This document shows, one piece after another, positions 45,250-53,081 of a stretch of 57,798 nt of DNA. The stretch's first letter is position 1. Each line of letters begins with the position of its first letter. The notes under the pieces were generated by a model, which saw nothing but the letters and a program-made list of their open reading frames with translations, ran no database searches and had not been told where the DNA came from. The DNA lies in the NCBI GenBank assembly GCA_903867855.1, contig CAIPTA010000122.1, positions 1-57,798 of the forward strand, given 5' to 3'. The position numbers were made by a program, and so were the translations under genes. This stretch comes from Oligoflexia bacterium (GTDB lineage: Bacteria > Bdellovibrionota > UBA1018 > CAIPTA01).

Positions 45250-46220
45250 GGAACGAGCTTTTGGTCGATGGCCCCGAAAATCGAGTGGCCATCGTTATCC
45301 AGCATTTCGATTTTCACGCGATCGCCAAAACGCATGAAGGAAGTAACGGGCTTGCCCTGTTCTATCGTTTCGATCATGCGTTTCTCGGCGAGGCAGGAGC
45401 TGCCTTTGGTACGATCTCGGTTTGAAATAGTGCCTGAGCCTACGATGGTTCCGGCGCAGAGTTTTCTCGTTTTGGCTCCGTGACTGAGGAGCTCTGCAAA
45501 GGAAAATTGCATGTCTACCCCTGCATTGGGCTCGCCAAAGAGTTCGCCATTCAATAGGGTGCGAAGGGGTAGATGGAGTTTTGCGCCTTGCCAAGAAGGG
45601 CCCAACTCATCGGGCGTGATCGCAATAGGGGAGAATGCGCTAGCTGGCTTGCTCACCACAAACCCAAAGCCTTTGCCGAGTTCGTTAGGAATGAGTCCGC
45701 GTAAACTAACATCATTTACTAAAAGCACGAGCTTGATATGTTTCGCTGCCTTGTCTGCCGAAATACCCATGGGCACATCATCGGTGATCACGGCTACTTC
45801 GGATTCAAAATCCACGCCGTAGTCTTCTGAAGCCATGGCAATATCTTCTGTGGGGCCTAAGAAGGAATCTGAGCAGCCTTGGTACATGAGAGGGTCGGTG
45901 AGGAATTCTTTCGGCATCTCGGCACCGCGGGCCTTGCGCACAAGTTCCACGTGATTCAAGTAGGCGCTGCCATCTAGCCACTGGTACGCACGAGGCAGTG
46001 GAGAAGTAAGTTTCGTTTGATCTAACGCGAAGCTATCCTCAGCAGAATTTCGGCAAAGGTCGATATAAAGATTATGGAGTTTGGGCGCGCAATTTTCCCA
46101 ATCATCTAGCGCTGCCTGCATCGTGGGCGCGATGCTGGTGGCAAAAACCGCTCTTGTTAAATAGCGACTTACCACGATGAGTGATCCATCACGGCCATTT
46201 TTTAATGAGGCAAGTTTCAT
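45237..46220 (-). CDS. fumarylacetoacetate hydrolase (FAH) family protein
   Basis: A 327-residue FAH-family enzyme. The metal-binding triad is in VDFESEVAVI (Asp137, Glu139, Glu141), followed by VNDVSLRGLIP and the AGTIVGSGTISN segment. The members cleave or hydrate beta-diketone acids such as fumarylacetoacetate (tyrosine catabolism) or 2-oxo-4-pentenoates. Here the tyrosine pathway genes are not next to it, so the substrate is open. ATG 46220 follows AAAGGAG. It is divergent from the type III PKS gene with only 49 bases between starts. Confidence 0.84.
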   Translation of the reverse strand: MKLASLKNGRDGSLIVVSRYLTRAVFATSIAPTMQAALDDWENCAPKLHNLYIDLCRNSAEDSFALDQTKLTSPLPRAYQWLDGSAYLNHVELVRKARGAEMPKEFLTDPLMYQGCSDSFLGPTEDIAMASEDYGVDFESEVAVITDDVPMGISADKAAKHIKLVLLVNDVSLRGLIPNELGKGFGFVVSKPASAFSPIAITPDELGPSWQGAKLHLPLRTLLNGELFGEPNAGVDMQFSFAELLSHGAKTRKLCAGTIVGSGTISNRDRTKGSSCLAEKRMIETIEQGKPVTSFMRFGDRVKIEMLDNDGHSIFGAIDQKLVPYKA

Positions 46221-46269
46221 AATCTTTCTCCTTTCCAAGTTTTAGCACAAAGCTTGCTAAGAGAACAAT

Positions 46270-47337
46270 ATGCCCCGAATTGTAGCCGTCACCACAGCCA
46301 CTCCACCGAATCTCATTTCGCAAGAAAAGGTAAAAGACTTTGCTCAAACTCACTTTGGTAAAAATAAATTATTCCAGCGCCTACTGCCAGTTTTTGATAA
46401 CGCGATGGTGGAAGAGCGCCATATTGCTGTTGATTTCGCCTGGCTTAGCAAGAGGCATAGCTTTACTGAATCGAATCAGCGTTATGTAGAAGTGGCGTTG
46501 AATCTTTCTGAGCAGGTTACGGTGGATCTTGCGCATCGCTGCGCCATGCCGCTCGATGAGTTCGACGTGGTATTTTTCATCTCTACCACGGGGCTTTCTA
46601 CCCCGAGTATTGATGCGCTTCTCTTTAATCGTATCCCACTCAATCCACACATTAAGCGAGTTCCCATCTGGGGTCTGGGTTGTGCGGGGGGGGCAGCCGG
46701 CCTATCGCGCGCGTTTGAATACTTAAAAGCGTTTCCTACGCATCGGGCGCTTGTGATCGTGGTGGAGCTATGCAGTCTCTCCTTTCAATTAGAGGATCCA
46801 AATAAGGCCGACATTATTTCGGCCGCGCTCTTTGGGGATGGAGCAGCGGCGTGCGCGGTATTCGGCGATGATACGCCTCAGCGAGAAGCTAGTGGGATTG
46901 AGCCCACTATTTTGGGTAGCTTGTCTACCATCTATCCCAATACATTGGATGTGATGGGCTGGCGCGCCACGAGCGAGGGATTCAAGGTAACGCTCTCGCA
47001 AGATATTCCCACGATCGTGAGTTCCCTCGTAAAGTCGAATATTACAGAATTCTTACATCACTATGAACTTAGCCTCCGCGATCTGGCGCACTTTGTTATG
47101 CATCCTGGCGGAGTGAAAGTGCTGCAGGCCTATGCGGAGGGGCTCGGCGCGCCGATAGAAAAATTTCGCCATTGCTATGATGTGCTCCGTAGCTTTGGGA
47201 ATATGTCGAGCGTCACGGTGTATTTCATTTTGCAGCGCTTTCTCGAAGATAAAAGTATTCTAGCGGGAGACTTTGGTTTAGTTGGCGCACTGGGGCCGGG
47301 CTTTAGTTCAGAGCTTGTATTGCTCCAATGGAAATAA
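46270..47337 (+). CDS. type III polyketide synthase (chalcone/alkylpyrone synthase-like)
   Basis: A 355-residue enzyme with the type III PKS catalytic triad: Cys138 in WGLGCAGG, His278 in FVMHPGGVKV and Asn311 in SFGNMSSVT. FSTTG-type motif FISTTGLSTPS and LFGDGAAA are also present. It uses acyl-CoA starters and malonyl-CoA to make alkylpyrones, alkylresorcinols or related phloroglucinols. A membrane methyltransferase of the ICMT family follows directly, as in the Bacillus bpsAB and Streptomyces srs arrangement. The ATG at 46270 has AAGAGA upstream. Confidence 0.93.
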   Translation: MPRIVAVTTATPPNLISQEKVKDFAQTHFGKNKLFQRLLPVFDNAMVEERHIAVDFAWLSKRHSFTESNQRYVEVALNLSEQVTVDLAHRCAMPLDEFDVVFFISTTGLSTPSIDALLFNRIPLNPHIKRVPIWGLGCAGGAAGLSRAFEYLKAFPTHRALVIVVELCSLSFQLEDPNKADIISAALFGDGAAACAVFGDDTPQREASGIEPTILGSLSTIYPNTLDVMGWRATSEGFKVTLSQDIPTIVSSLVKSNITEFLHHYELSLRDLAHFVMHPGGVKVLQAYAEGLGAPIEKFRHCYDVLRSFGNMSSVTVYFILQRFLEDKSILAGDFGLVGALGPGFSSELVLLQWK

Positions 47338-47338
47338 C

Positions 47339-47860
47339 ATGAACCATACAAGTTTGTTTTTTTTCCTGCTTTTTGGCTTCGTGGCCACGCAACGATTAGT
47401 AGAGTTAGGAATCGCTCGGCGAAATACAAAAATCTTACTCGCCCGAGGCGGAGTGGAGTTTGGAAAAAAGCACTATTGGGTTTTGGTTTTACTGCACACC
47501 ACTTTTTTTATCAGTTTACTTTTTGAGGCTGTGCTCCGTATTCCCCATTTGCCGAGTTATTGGCTCCCGCTTTTTCTCCTTCTTCTATTGGCGCAAGCGG
47601 CGAGAGTTTGGGTGATCTATACAATGCACGGCCGCTGGACCACGAGAATTGTGGTGCTTCCCTCAGAGCGCCTCGTGAACACAGGCCCATTCCGACTAAT
47701 TGCTCATCCTAACTATTGCATCGTAGCGCTTGAGCTCTTGCTCATTCCATGGCTTTTTCAGCTCTATTTCACGGCGATCCTCTTTTCCTGCCTAAATGCC
47801 TTTGTGCTGCTAAAAATTCGGCTGCCAGAGGAAAAAAGAGCATTGCGATGGGCAGACTAA
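47339..47860 (+). CDS. ICMT-family membrane methyltransferase, likely polyketide O-methyltransferase
   Basis: A 173-residue integral membrane protein with four to five helices. The isoprenylcysteine carboxyl methyltransferase signature is in the C-terminal half: VNTGPFRLIAHPNYCIV, with His and Asn as cofactor contacts, and the Glu in RLPEEKRAL. Its ATG overlaps nothing but starts two bases after the PKS stop. In Bacillus, BpsB of this family O-methylates alkylpyrones made by the adjacent PKS. By analogy this enzyme may methylate the PKS product. The frame extended 19 codons upstream is not supported. Confidence 0.85.
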   Translation: MNHTSLFFFLLFGFVATQRLVELGIARRNTKILLARGGVEFGKKHYWVLVLLHTTFFISLLFEAVLRIPHLPSYWLPLFLLLLLAQAARVWVIYTMHGRWTTRIVVLPSERLVNTGPFRLIAHPNYCIVALELLLIPWLFQLYFTAILFSCLNAFVLLKIRLPEEKRALRWAD

Positions 47861-47876
47861 AAATCTAGTATTAGCC

Positions 47877-48878
47877 ATGCTTAAATTAACTATCCTTTTG
47901 ACGATCTATTTTTCTACTATCGCTGCGAGAGCGGACTATTCTTTGCTTTCCGAAATTCCGATTAGCACCGAAGGCGCCTGGGATTATCTCAGCACCGATA
48001 CAACTTCCCATAAGCTCTTCGTTTCTCACTCTAGCTCTGTGGTGGTGATCGACTTGAAGACGGATAAAATTTTGGGAGAGATTAAAGATACTCAAGGGGT
48101 ACATGGCGTTGCCGTAGCGCCAGAGTTAAATCGCGCGTTTACCTCTAATGGTAAAGAAAACAAAGTTAGCGTGGTAGATTTGAAAACTCTTGCGACTATT
48201 AAAAAAGTGGATGTGGGCCAGGGGCCTGATGCAATAGTCTATGACTCTGGAGAACAAGAAGTATATGCCTTCAACGGTAAATCACAGTCGGTGAGTGTGA
48301 TTAAGGCTAGCAGTGGAGCTGTGGTGGCCACGATTCCTCTGAACGGAAAGCCGGAATCTGCCGCGGTAGACGCGAAAGCCGGCAAAATTTATTTGAATAT
48401 TGAGGATAAAAATAGCATCACTGTGATCGATACGAAATCTCATCGTGTTACTGCGAACTGGGCAATGGCACCGGGCGAGGAATGTGCTGGAATGGCGATC
48501 GACCTCGCGCACCACCATTTGATTGTGGGTTGTCATAATAAATTGATGCTGCTCGTGGATTCTTCAAATGGAAAAGTGCTCGATCAAATCAATATTGGCG
48601 CCGGAGTGGATGCGAATGATTTTGATCCTAGTAAACAATTGGCCTTTAGTTCTACGGGCGAAGGATTAGTTACTATCGCGCGTGTTACGGATAAAGGAAA
48701 ATTTCAGTTGGTGCAAAACCTAAGCACTCGCCCGCGCTCTCGTACTATGGCACTAGATCCTATGTCTCACCGAATCTTTTTGCCCTCCGCAGATTTCGCG
48801 GCAAAAAAAGAGGGCGAGCGTTGGCCACAGATGATTCCTGGCACGCTGAAAATTTTGGTATACGGCGAGGCGAAGTAA
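47877..48878 (+). CDS. YncE-type secreted seven-bladed beta-propeller
   Basis: A 333-residue protein with signal peptide (KLTILLTIYFSTIAARA) and regular 40-45 residue YVTN/YncE-type repeats: VVVIDLKTDKILGEI, VSVVDLKTLATIKKV, VSVIKASSGAVVATI and ITVIDTKSHRVTANW. These build a beta-propeller in the periplasm or outside. The function is unknown, and E. coli YncE binds DNA. It starts 16 bases after the methyltransferase gene and is probably in the same operon, though the link with polyketide synthesis may be incidental. Confidence 0.85.
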   Translation: MLKLTILLTIYFSTIAARADYSLLSEIPISTEGAWDYLSTDTTSHKLFVSHSSSVVVIDLKTDKILGEIKDTQGVHGVAVAPELNRAFTSNGKENKVSVVDLKTLATIKKVDVGQGPDAIVYDSGEQEVYAFNGKSQSVSVIKASSGAVVATIPLNGKPESAAVDAKAGKIYLNIEDKNSITVIDTKSHRVTANWAMAPGEECAGMAIDLAHHHLIVGCHNKLMLLVDSSNGKVLDQINIGAGVDANDFDPSKQLAFSSTGEGLVTIARVTDKGKFQLVQNLSTRPRSRTMALDPMSHRIFLPSADFAAKKEGERWPQMIPGTLKILVYGEAK

Positions 48879-48893
48879 TATCTAAAGAATCTT

Positions 48894-48929
48894 CAAATGC
48901 CAGGCACTACTGATTAGGGTTGGCATTTG
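48894..48929. repeat. inverted repeat between convergent genes
   Basis: CAAATGCCA (48894-48902) and TGGCATTTG (48921-48929) are perfect 9-base arms with an 18-base loop, straddling the end of the HExxH lipoprotein gene. No T tract follows on either strand, so terminator function is uncertain. Confidence 0.4.
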
Positions 48930-49644
48930 GCGCATCCAAACGATCAAAGAAGCTTGTTGCCATCCCGGCAGAGGCTAAGAGATTCTTCGATTTTTCGCAG
49001 GAATAATAAATAGCAAATCCTTCTGCGAAAGCTTCATTGGAATGTCCCAAACAATAGTCTCCACAGTACTTGCCTAAGATTTCTCTAAAGGAAGAGTCAC
49101 TCGATAGTACGGCATTCCACTGGCTCGTCGAGGACACGTTTCCCAGATTGGAATCCAAAGTGTGTGCCCTTTCATGCAGAACTAGGTTTACGGAACCATG
49201 CCCTTCGTATAAGCGATTTACCACCACTCGAGTTACATCAGCGCTTCCGGAGCCTGGCACATTAGCCCAGCTTCTGCCGTCGAATGTTTGGGAAAAGAAA
49301 TTTGGAAAGGAGGGGTCTTCACTTACTCCCCGTCCTTGAACTAGGTGGAATCCAATGTCGTTATTATTCAAAAAACTACGAAGTTGTTCCGGGAATTTCG
49401 CTAACTCGAATGCAAATTGAGTAAGGTACGAATCGGTGATATCGGTCACTTGCAGCACTTTATTTTGTTTTAAAAACTCGCTGCGAGTCTCACTACTAAA
49501 GCCTGCTGATTGCAAGTCATTCGGAGCTTGTGCGCAATAGCCTAAAAGAGAATGGGAAGATTCGGGAAGGGATGGCTGACCTAAGTCTTTTGCGCAACTT
49601 GAGAGAGCGATAGCCAATACAATTAGAGAGATAAAATTTCGCAT
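48907..49644 (-). CDS. lipoprotein with HExxH zinc-metallopeptidase motif, ATLF-like
   Basis: A 245-residue protein with signal and lipobox LSSC (Cys17). The middle has HERAH (residues 157-161), an HExxH zinc motif on a helix (VNLVLHERAHTLD). NEAFAEGFAIYY, with Glu204, follows 43 residues later, a plausible third ligand in the gluzincin pattern. The spacing and the ELHE-type helix followed by an EAFAE-type helix recall the anthrax lethal-factor-like (ATLF) peptidase domain. No toxin partner domain is present. ATG 49644 gives the best signal peptide, and ATG 49659 is possible. Function is unknown. Confidence 0.7.
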   Translation of the reverse strand: MRNFISLIVLAIALSSCAKDLGQPSLPESSHSLLGYCAQAPNDLQSAGFSSETRSEFLKQNKVLQVTDITDSYLTQFAFELAKFPEQLRSFLNNNDIGFHLVQGRGVSEDPSFPNFFSQTFDGRSWANVPGSGSADVTRVVVNRLYEGHGSVNLVLHERAHTLDSNLGNVSSTSQWNAVLSSDSSFREILGKYCGDYCLGHSNEAFAEGFAIYYSCEKSKNLLASAGMATSFFDRLDAPNANPNQ

Positions 49645-49718
49645 TATTGCGCCGAACATAGCACTGATTGTTGCGATGCGCTATTTATTTATGTTCAGAC
49701 GATGCTGGGAATTCCCAG

Positions 49719-50096
49719 ATGTATTCAGAGTTCATTGGCCTCGTATCAGATGGGATCGAAAAAACTTTTGCAACTTCCTTGAATGCCACTTCAAGCACTG
49801 CGGTGAGATCATCCACCGCGTTCCTATTAAGTGGAGGAGATATTACGGCGCTACTTGGTAAGTTCGCCACTGATGTCACGAGCGAGGCCTTTGGCGGAAT
49901 TATAGCGATAGTTATTTTGTCTTTCGAGCCTACTCCACTTAGCCAGCCGGAGGCACTACGAGAACAAGTTGGGAAGTGGCTCTCGCGACATGCCAGCGAT
50001 CGGAACGATATCGACGCAGAGCTTAATGCTCGAACTCAGTTCATAAATTATGTAAATCTTCCGGATCAATCCTTCATATCTACACAGCTATATTGA
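49719..50096 (+). CDS. hypothetical small protein (125 residues)
   Basis: An ORF from ATG 49719 encoding 125 residues. It has a Ser/Thr/Ala-rich first half, a short hydrophobic stretch (AFGGIIAIVILSF, about 74-86), and a polar C-terminal half (REQVGKWLSRHASDRNDIDAELNARTQF). GGGAA lies before the ATG, and the frame is also open upstream to a TTG at 49668. I do not recognise a family. The 456-base gap between the HExxH lipoprotein and FecR genes would otherwise be empty, but codon use is not distinctive, so it could be non-coding. Confidence 0.4.
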   Translation: MYSEFIGLVSDGIEKTFATSLNATSSTAVRSSTAFLLSGGDITALLGKFATDVTSEAFGGIIAIVILSFEPTPLSQPEALREQVGKWLSRHASDRNDIDAELNARTQFINYVNLPDQSFISTQLY

Positions 50097-50115
50097 TCAC
50101 ACAAGAATTCCAATC

Positions 50116-50871
50116 CTAGTAACAATTCCCCATGGCGCCTTCGCCGGGCACTGCGTGCCAGCCCTTGCCGAGATTTACGCAATCTTGAATTGAATGATAT
50201 TTCTTTATTTTGACTGTAGTGTCGCTGCCATCAGGAATCTGGTTGGATTTCAGGGATTCCTCAAACGCTTTCGCATCCGTCTTCGGCGCTTCGATCGGCT
50301 TCCTTTGGTCAGGACCAATCTCCGCAAACATATTTTCAGTCACCTCTACGAAGGAACCCGGCTCAAACATGGGCGAGCGACCGAGGAGCACATCTCCTTT
50401 GTGCGTATCCACCCGCATCACCTGACTTTCATTGAAGCTTACTAGAAATTCAGTGCCACGTACGCCCGCCACTCCGGTAGCTGTTTGCACCTTAAAGCGG
50501 ATCATGCTTTTCACGGGATTGGTTTCCACTTTGCAGTGAATCGCCCCAGTCAAAAGTTGGAATGTCCAGGCGCCATTATTAGGCTTGTGGGCAGCGATCT
50601 TGAGGCGAGAATTAGGGGCGAGTGTATATTCTGAATTATTCCAATCTCGCAGCAGTGCTACAACTTTGCTAGGAGTACGAATCTCATCTCCCACATTCAT
50701 TTCTTCGCCCGCAGTGGCCATCACCGGCTCCTTCGCCCGAGCCTGCAATACTGGCAAGGTTTCGGCGCCAATCAAATTGTAGATCAAAATTTTATCGCTG
50801 CTGGAGGCGCGTTCTCCAGCGCAGGCCAAGGCAGAATAAAAAAGTAGTAAGGCGTATGTAAGAATTTTCAT
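50116..50871 (-). CDS. FecR-domain secreted protein
   Basis: A 251-residue protein with signal peptide (KILTYALLLFYSALACA). Residues about 50-170 form a FecR domain: EEMNVGDEIRTPSKVVALLRDWNNSEYTLAPNSRLKI, then the signature GVAGVRGTEFLV and DTHKGDVLLG. The C-terminal 60 residues are Lys/Asp-rich with two cysteines at the end (IQDCVNLGKGWH, MGNCY). FecR domains relay surface signals or bind peptidoglycan-related components, but here no FecI sigma factor or TonB receptor is adjacent. It is third in a minus operon after the L,D-transpeptidase and FAD oxidase genes. Confidence 0.85.
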   Translation of the reverse strand: MKILTYALLLFYSALACAGERASSSDKILIYNLIGAETLPVLQARAKEPVMATAGEEMNVGDEIRTPSKVVALLRDWNNSEYTLAPNSRLKIAAHKPNNGAWTFQLLTGAIHCKVETNPVKSMIRFKVQTATGVAGVRGTEFLVSFNESQVMRVDTHKGDVLLGRSPMFEPGSFVEVTENMFAEIGPDQRKPIEAPKTDAKAFEESLKSNQIPDGSDTTVKIKKYHSIQDCVNLGKGWHAVPGEGAMGNCY

Positions 50872-50885
50872 TTTTTAAGGCGAGT

Positions 50886-52109
50886 TTAAATGTGTAGGCC
50901 TTCAGGGATGAGCTTCCCCGTATTGAATCTTGATCCTTGCATGCTACTCAAATCCAGCGTTTGGAATTTGCCGAATTGAATGAGTTCGGCGAGGCCGCGT
51001 CCGGCGGCATAGCTTTGCATGGCGCCTCTGCCCGAATAACCATGGTTTTCGAAAACATTTGGCATACCTTCCACGTTGCCGAGGATGGCGGTTTTATCGG
51101 GAGTCATCTCGTAGAGACCACCCCAGCCCGTGAGGTGTTTGAGCTGTTCAAATTTCGTGGAGCGCTCAAAGAGGGGCATCCAGATTTTTTCTTCAAAAAA
51201 ACTTTGGCCGTCGTAGTTGAGGTTGTGTCCGCGCGGTTCGCTATGATCTGCATAACCGCCAAGAATATTTGTGGCCTCAGGGTGAAAGTAGACACCTGAA
51301 GAATCCACCATCATGCCATATTCCGACATATCAAAATCACGTACATCAAAAATGGAAACCTGGCGTCGCACCGCCCATACCGGGCTTTCATAGCCAATCA
51401 TCTTCGCAAGATGGCCAGCCCATGGGCCAGCGCAGTTCACGATGGTTTTTCCTTTCAGCAGCACAGTTTCTTTACTTTGCACCGCAAGGGTGGGATCGCT
51501 TTCGAAAAAATCTTTTAGTTCGCTTTCATTTTTCGGCGGCAAGAGTTCGCATGTCACTTCCACGCTCGCATTGCTGCGATTCACGTGGCGCACGCGATGG
51601 CCCTCTAGAAATGTAACACCCTTTGCTTGCGCTTCGGCTCGCAGCAGATTCTTTAAAAGATTCGGATTGAAGAGGCCATCTAGCGGAGAAAAGGTGGCGC
51701 CTTGCAAATCATCGGTTTTATCGATGAAGGGGCATTTGTTTTTTAGCGCCGCTACATCAAGCACATCGAGTTCGATGCCGTGTTCTTTTTTTAGAAACTT
51801 CACGCGATCGAGAGCGCTGGGCCATTGCCCTTGATTAAACATCCAGAGATAGCCGCATTCCCGAAATCCCACTTGCTCTTGGTGTGCTTTCAAATACTTG
51901 ATGGACTCTCGAGAGAGTTGCACATTGATGGATTGATCCCAAGTGGCGCGCGCGCCGCCCGCATTGAGCTCAGAAGAGGAGAGGCGACCCGCCATATCTG
52001 CTTCCACCACGGCGATATTTTTTGCGCCAAGGGAAGCCAAGTGCATAGCGGTGCTGGAGCCGATGAGGCCCGCGCCGATAACTAAAACATCATATTCTTT
52101 TTGTGCCAT
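50886..52109 (-). CDS. FAD-dependent oxidoreductase, DAO family (sarcosine/amino-acid oxidase-like)
   Basis: A 407-residue flavoprotein. The FAD Rossmann motif is at the start (VLVIGAGLIGSSTAMHLASLG, split here as VIGAGLIGSS and TAMHLAS). The DAO-family features are ELNAGGARATWDQ, TIVNCAGPWAGHLA, GGYADHSEPRG and a late GLYEMTPDKTAILGN that closes the FAD site. Members oxidise sarcosine, glycine, D-amino acids or other secondary amines. The substrate is unknown. There is no signal peptide, so it is cytoplasmic. ATG 52109 lies six bases after the L,D-transpeptidase stop. The FecR gene starts 14 bases after its stop. Confidence 0.87.
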   Translation of the reverse strand: MAQKEYDVLVIGAGLIGSSTAMHLASLGAKNIAVVEADMAGRLSSSELNAGGARATWDQSINVQLSRESIKYLKAHQEQVGFRECGYLWMFNQGQWPSALDRVKFLKKEHGIELDVLDVAALKNKCPFIDKTDDLQGATFSPLDGLFNPNLLKNLLRAEAQAKGVTFLEGHRVRHVNRSNASVEVTCELLPPKNESELKDFFESDPTLAVQSKETVLLKGKTIVNCAGPWAGHLAKMIGYESPVWAVRRQVSIFDVRDFDMSEYGMMVDSSGVYFHPEATNILGGYADHSEPRGHNLNYDGQSFFEEKIWMPLFERSTKFEQLKHLTGWGGLYEMTPDKTAILGNVEGMPNVFENHGYSGRGAMQSYAAGRGLAELIQFGKFQTLDLSSMQGSRFNTGKLIPEGLHI

Positions 52110-52115
52110 AGGCAA

Positions 52116-53018
52116 CTACTGCTTGATGGATTCTTCTTTGAGGATACGGTATTCGCCGTTTCGTTCTTGGATATAAAGACTCTTCTCACTATTTCCCGAG
52201 AACGCTTGGTGGCCGCCTTTGAAGGTGGATTTATAGTGCTGGGTAAAAGTGATGAGATCGTATTTCTCATGCAAGTACACATGCACGTTAGAAGCGGTAA
52301 CGTTGATGGTATCGTATTTCTTATTGAGGCTATCTTTGAACTTCGCGTACTGCAGGCGATTCATGTGTTCGCTCATGAATTCATCGGAGTAGGATTCGAT
52401 ATAGGTAGTTAAGTCTTTATCGCTCCACGCTTTAATCCAGCGCTCAAAGAAGGCCTTTGCTTTATCCACACGCGGACTATCCTTTAGCACGGAAAAATCT
52501 TTCGTGATGATGATTTTCGTATCATGCATCTTTAGGAAAGAGATCACTTCTTTCACATTCGCATTATCGAGCACCACGCAACCGAGAGAATCAAAATTTT
52601 TCTCTAAGCGAGAAGGATTATCCGTGCCGTGAAGCATGATATCGTTGCCTGTTTTGCTGCCGTTTTTATCCATCACGTTGGGATAGCCAATGTAGGCGGC
52701 TAGTGGGCCAAAGATTGCGCGCAATTGCGGAGCTTGTTTTAGGTAAAGAAAATCGTAGATCCCCTCAGGAGTCTTGAGATCACCTTCCATGAGTTTATCG
52801 CCCACTTTTTTTCCGAGGGTGGCATGGTAGGTTTTACGAATATCGAGATGACCCTCGTTGTAATCCGCGAGGTAAAGCTGGTTCGCTTTTTTGTCCACCA
52901 CGATTACAGGATCTTTCGGTGGCGTAAAGGATGCTGTGTCTGCAGCATGCGCAGAAAGGATCGTGAGCCCAGCGAGGGTGGTGAGGGAAATTGCTAAGAC
53001 TTTGAAATTTTTCAGCAT
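52116..53018 (-). CDS. YkuD-family L,D-transpeptidase with NTF2-like C-terminal domain
   Basis: A 300-residue periplasmic protein with signal peptide (LKNFKVLAISLTTLAGLTILSAHA). The YkuD catalytic domain (about 36-185) has IMLHGTDNPSRLEK (His130) and NFDSLGCVVL (Cys147 in the SxGC motif). The C-terminal ~100 residues (AFFERWIKAWSDKDLTTYIESY onward) form an NTF2/SnoaL-like domain, as found in some transpeptidases with chaperone-like tails. It cross-links peptidoglycan stems or attaches lipoproteins. ATG 53018 is chosen over an extended frame to 53054. First gene of the minus operon. Confidence 0.92.
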   Translation of the reverse strand: MLKNFKVLAISLTTLAGLTILSAHAADTASFTPPKDPVIVVDKKANQLYLADYNEGHLDIRKTYHATLGKKVGDKLMEGDLKTPEGIYDFLYLKQAPQLRAIFGPLAAYIGYPNVMDKNGSKTGNDIMLHGTDNPSRLEKNFDSLGCVVLDNANVKEVISFLKMHDTKIIITKDFSVLKDSPRVDKAKAFFERWIKAWSDKDLTTYIESYSDEFMSEHMNRLQYAKFKDSLNKKYDTINVTASNVHVYLHEKYDLITFTQHYKSTFKGGHQAFSGNSEKSLYIQERNGEYRILKEESIKQ

Positions 53019-53081
53019 CTTGTTGAGAGTAAGAAATGGAATATCTTTTGTCAATTGCTTGGGGTAGCTTTCTCCAAATCT

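Noticed and set aside
47282..47338. Longer ICMT-type start at 47282
   Set aside because: It overlaps the end of the PKS gene by more than 50 bases and adds residues absent from the family, while ATG 47339 gives the expected N-terminus.
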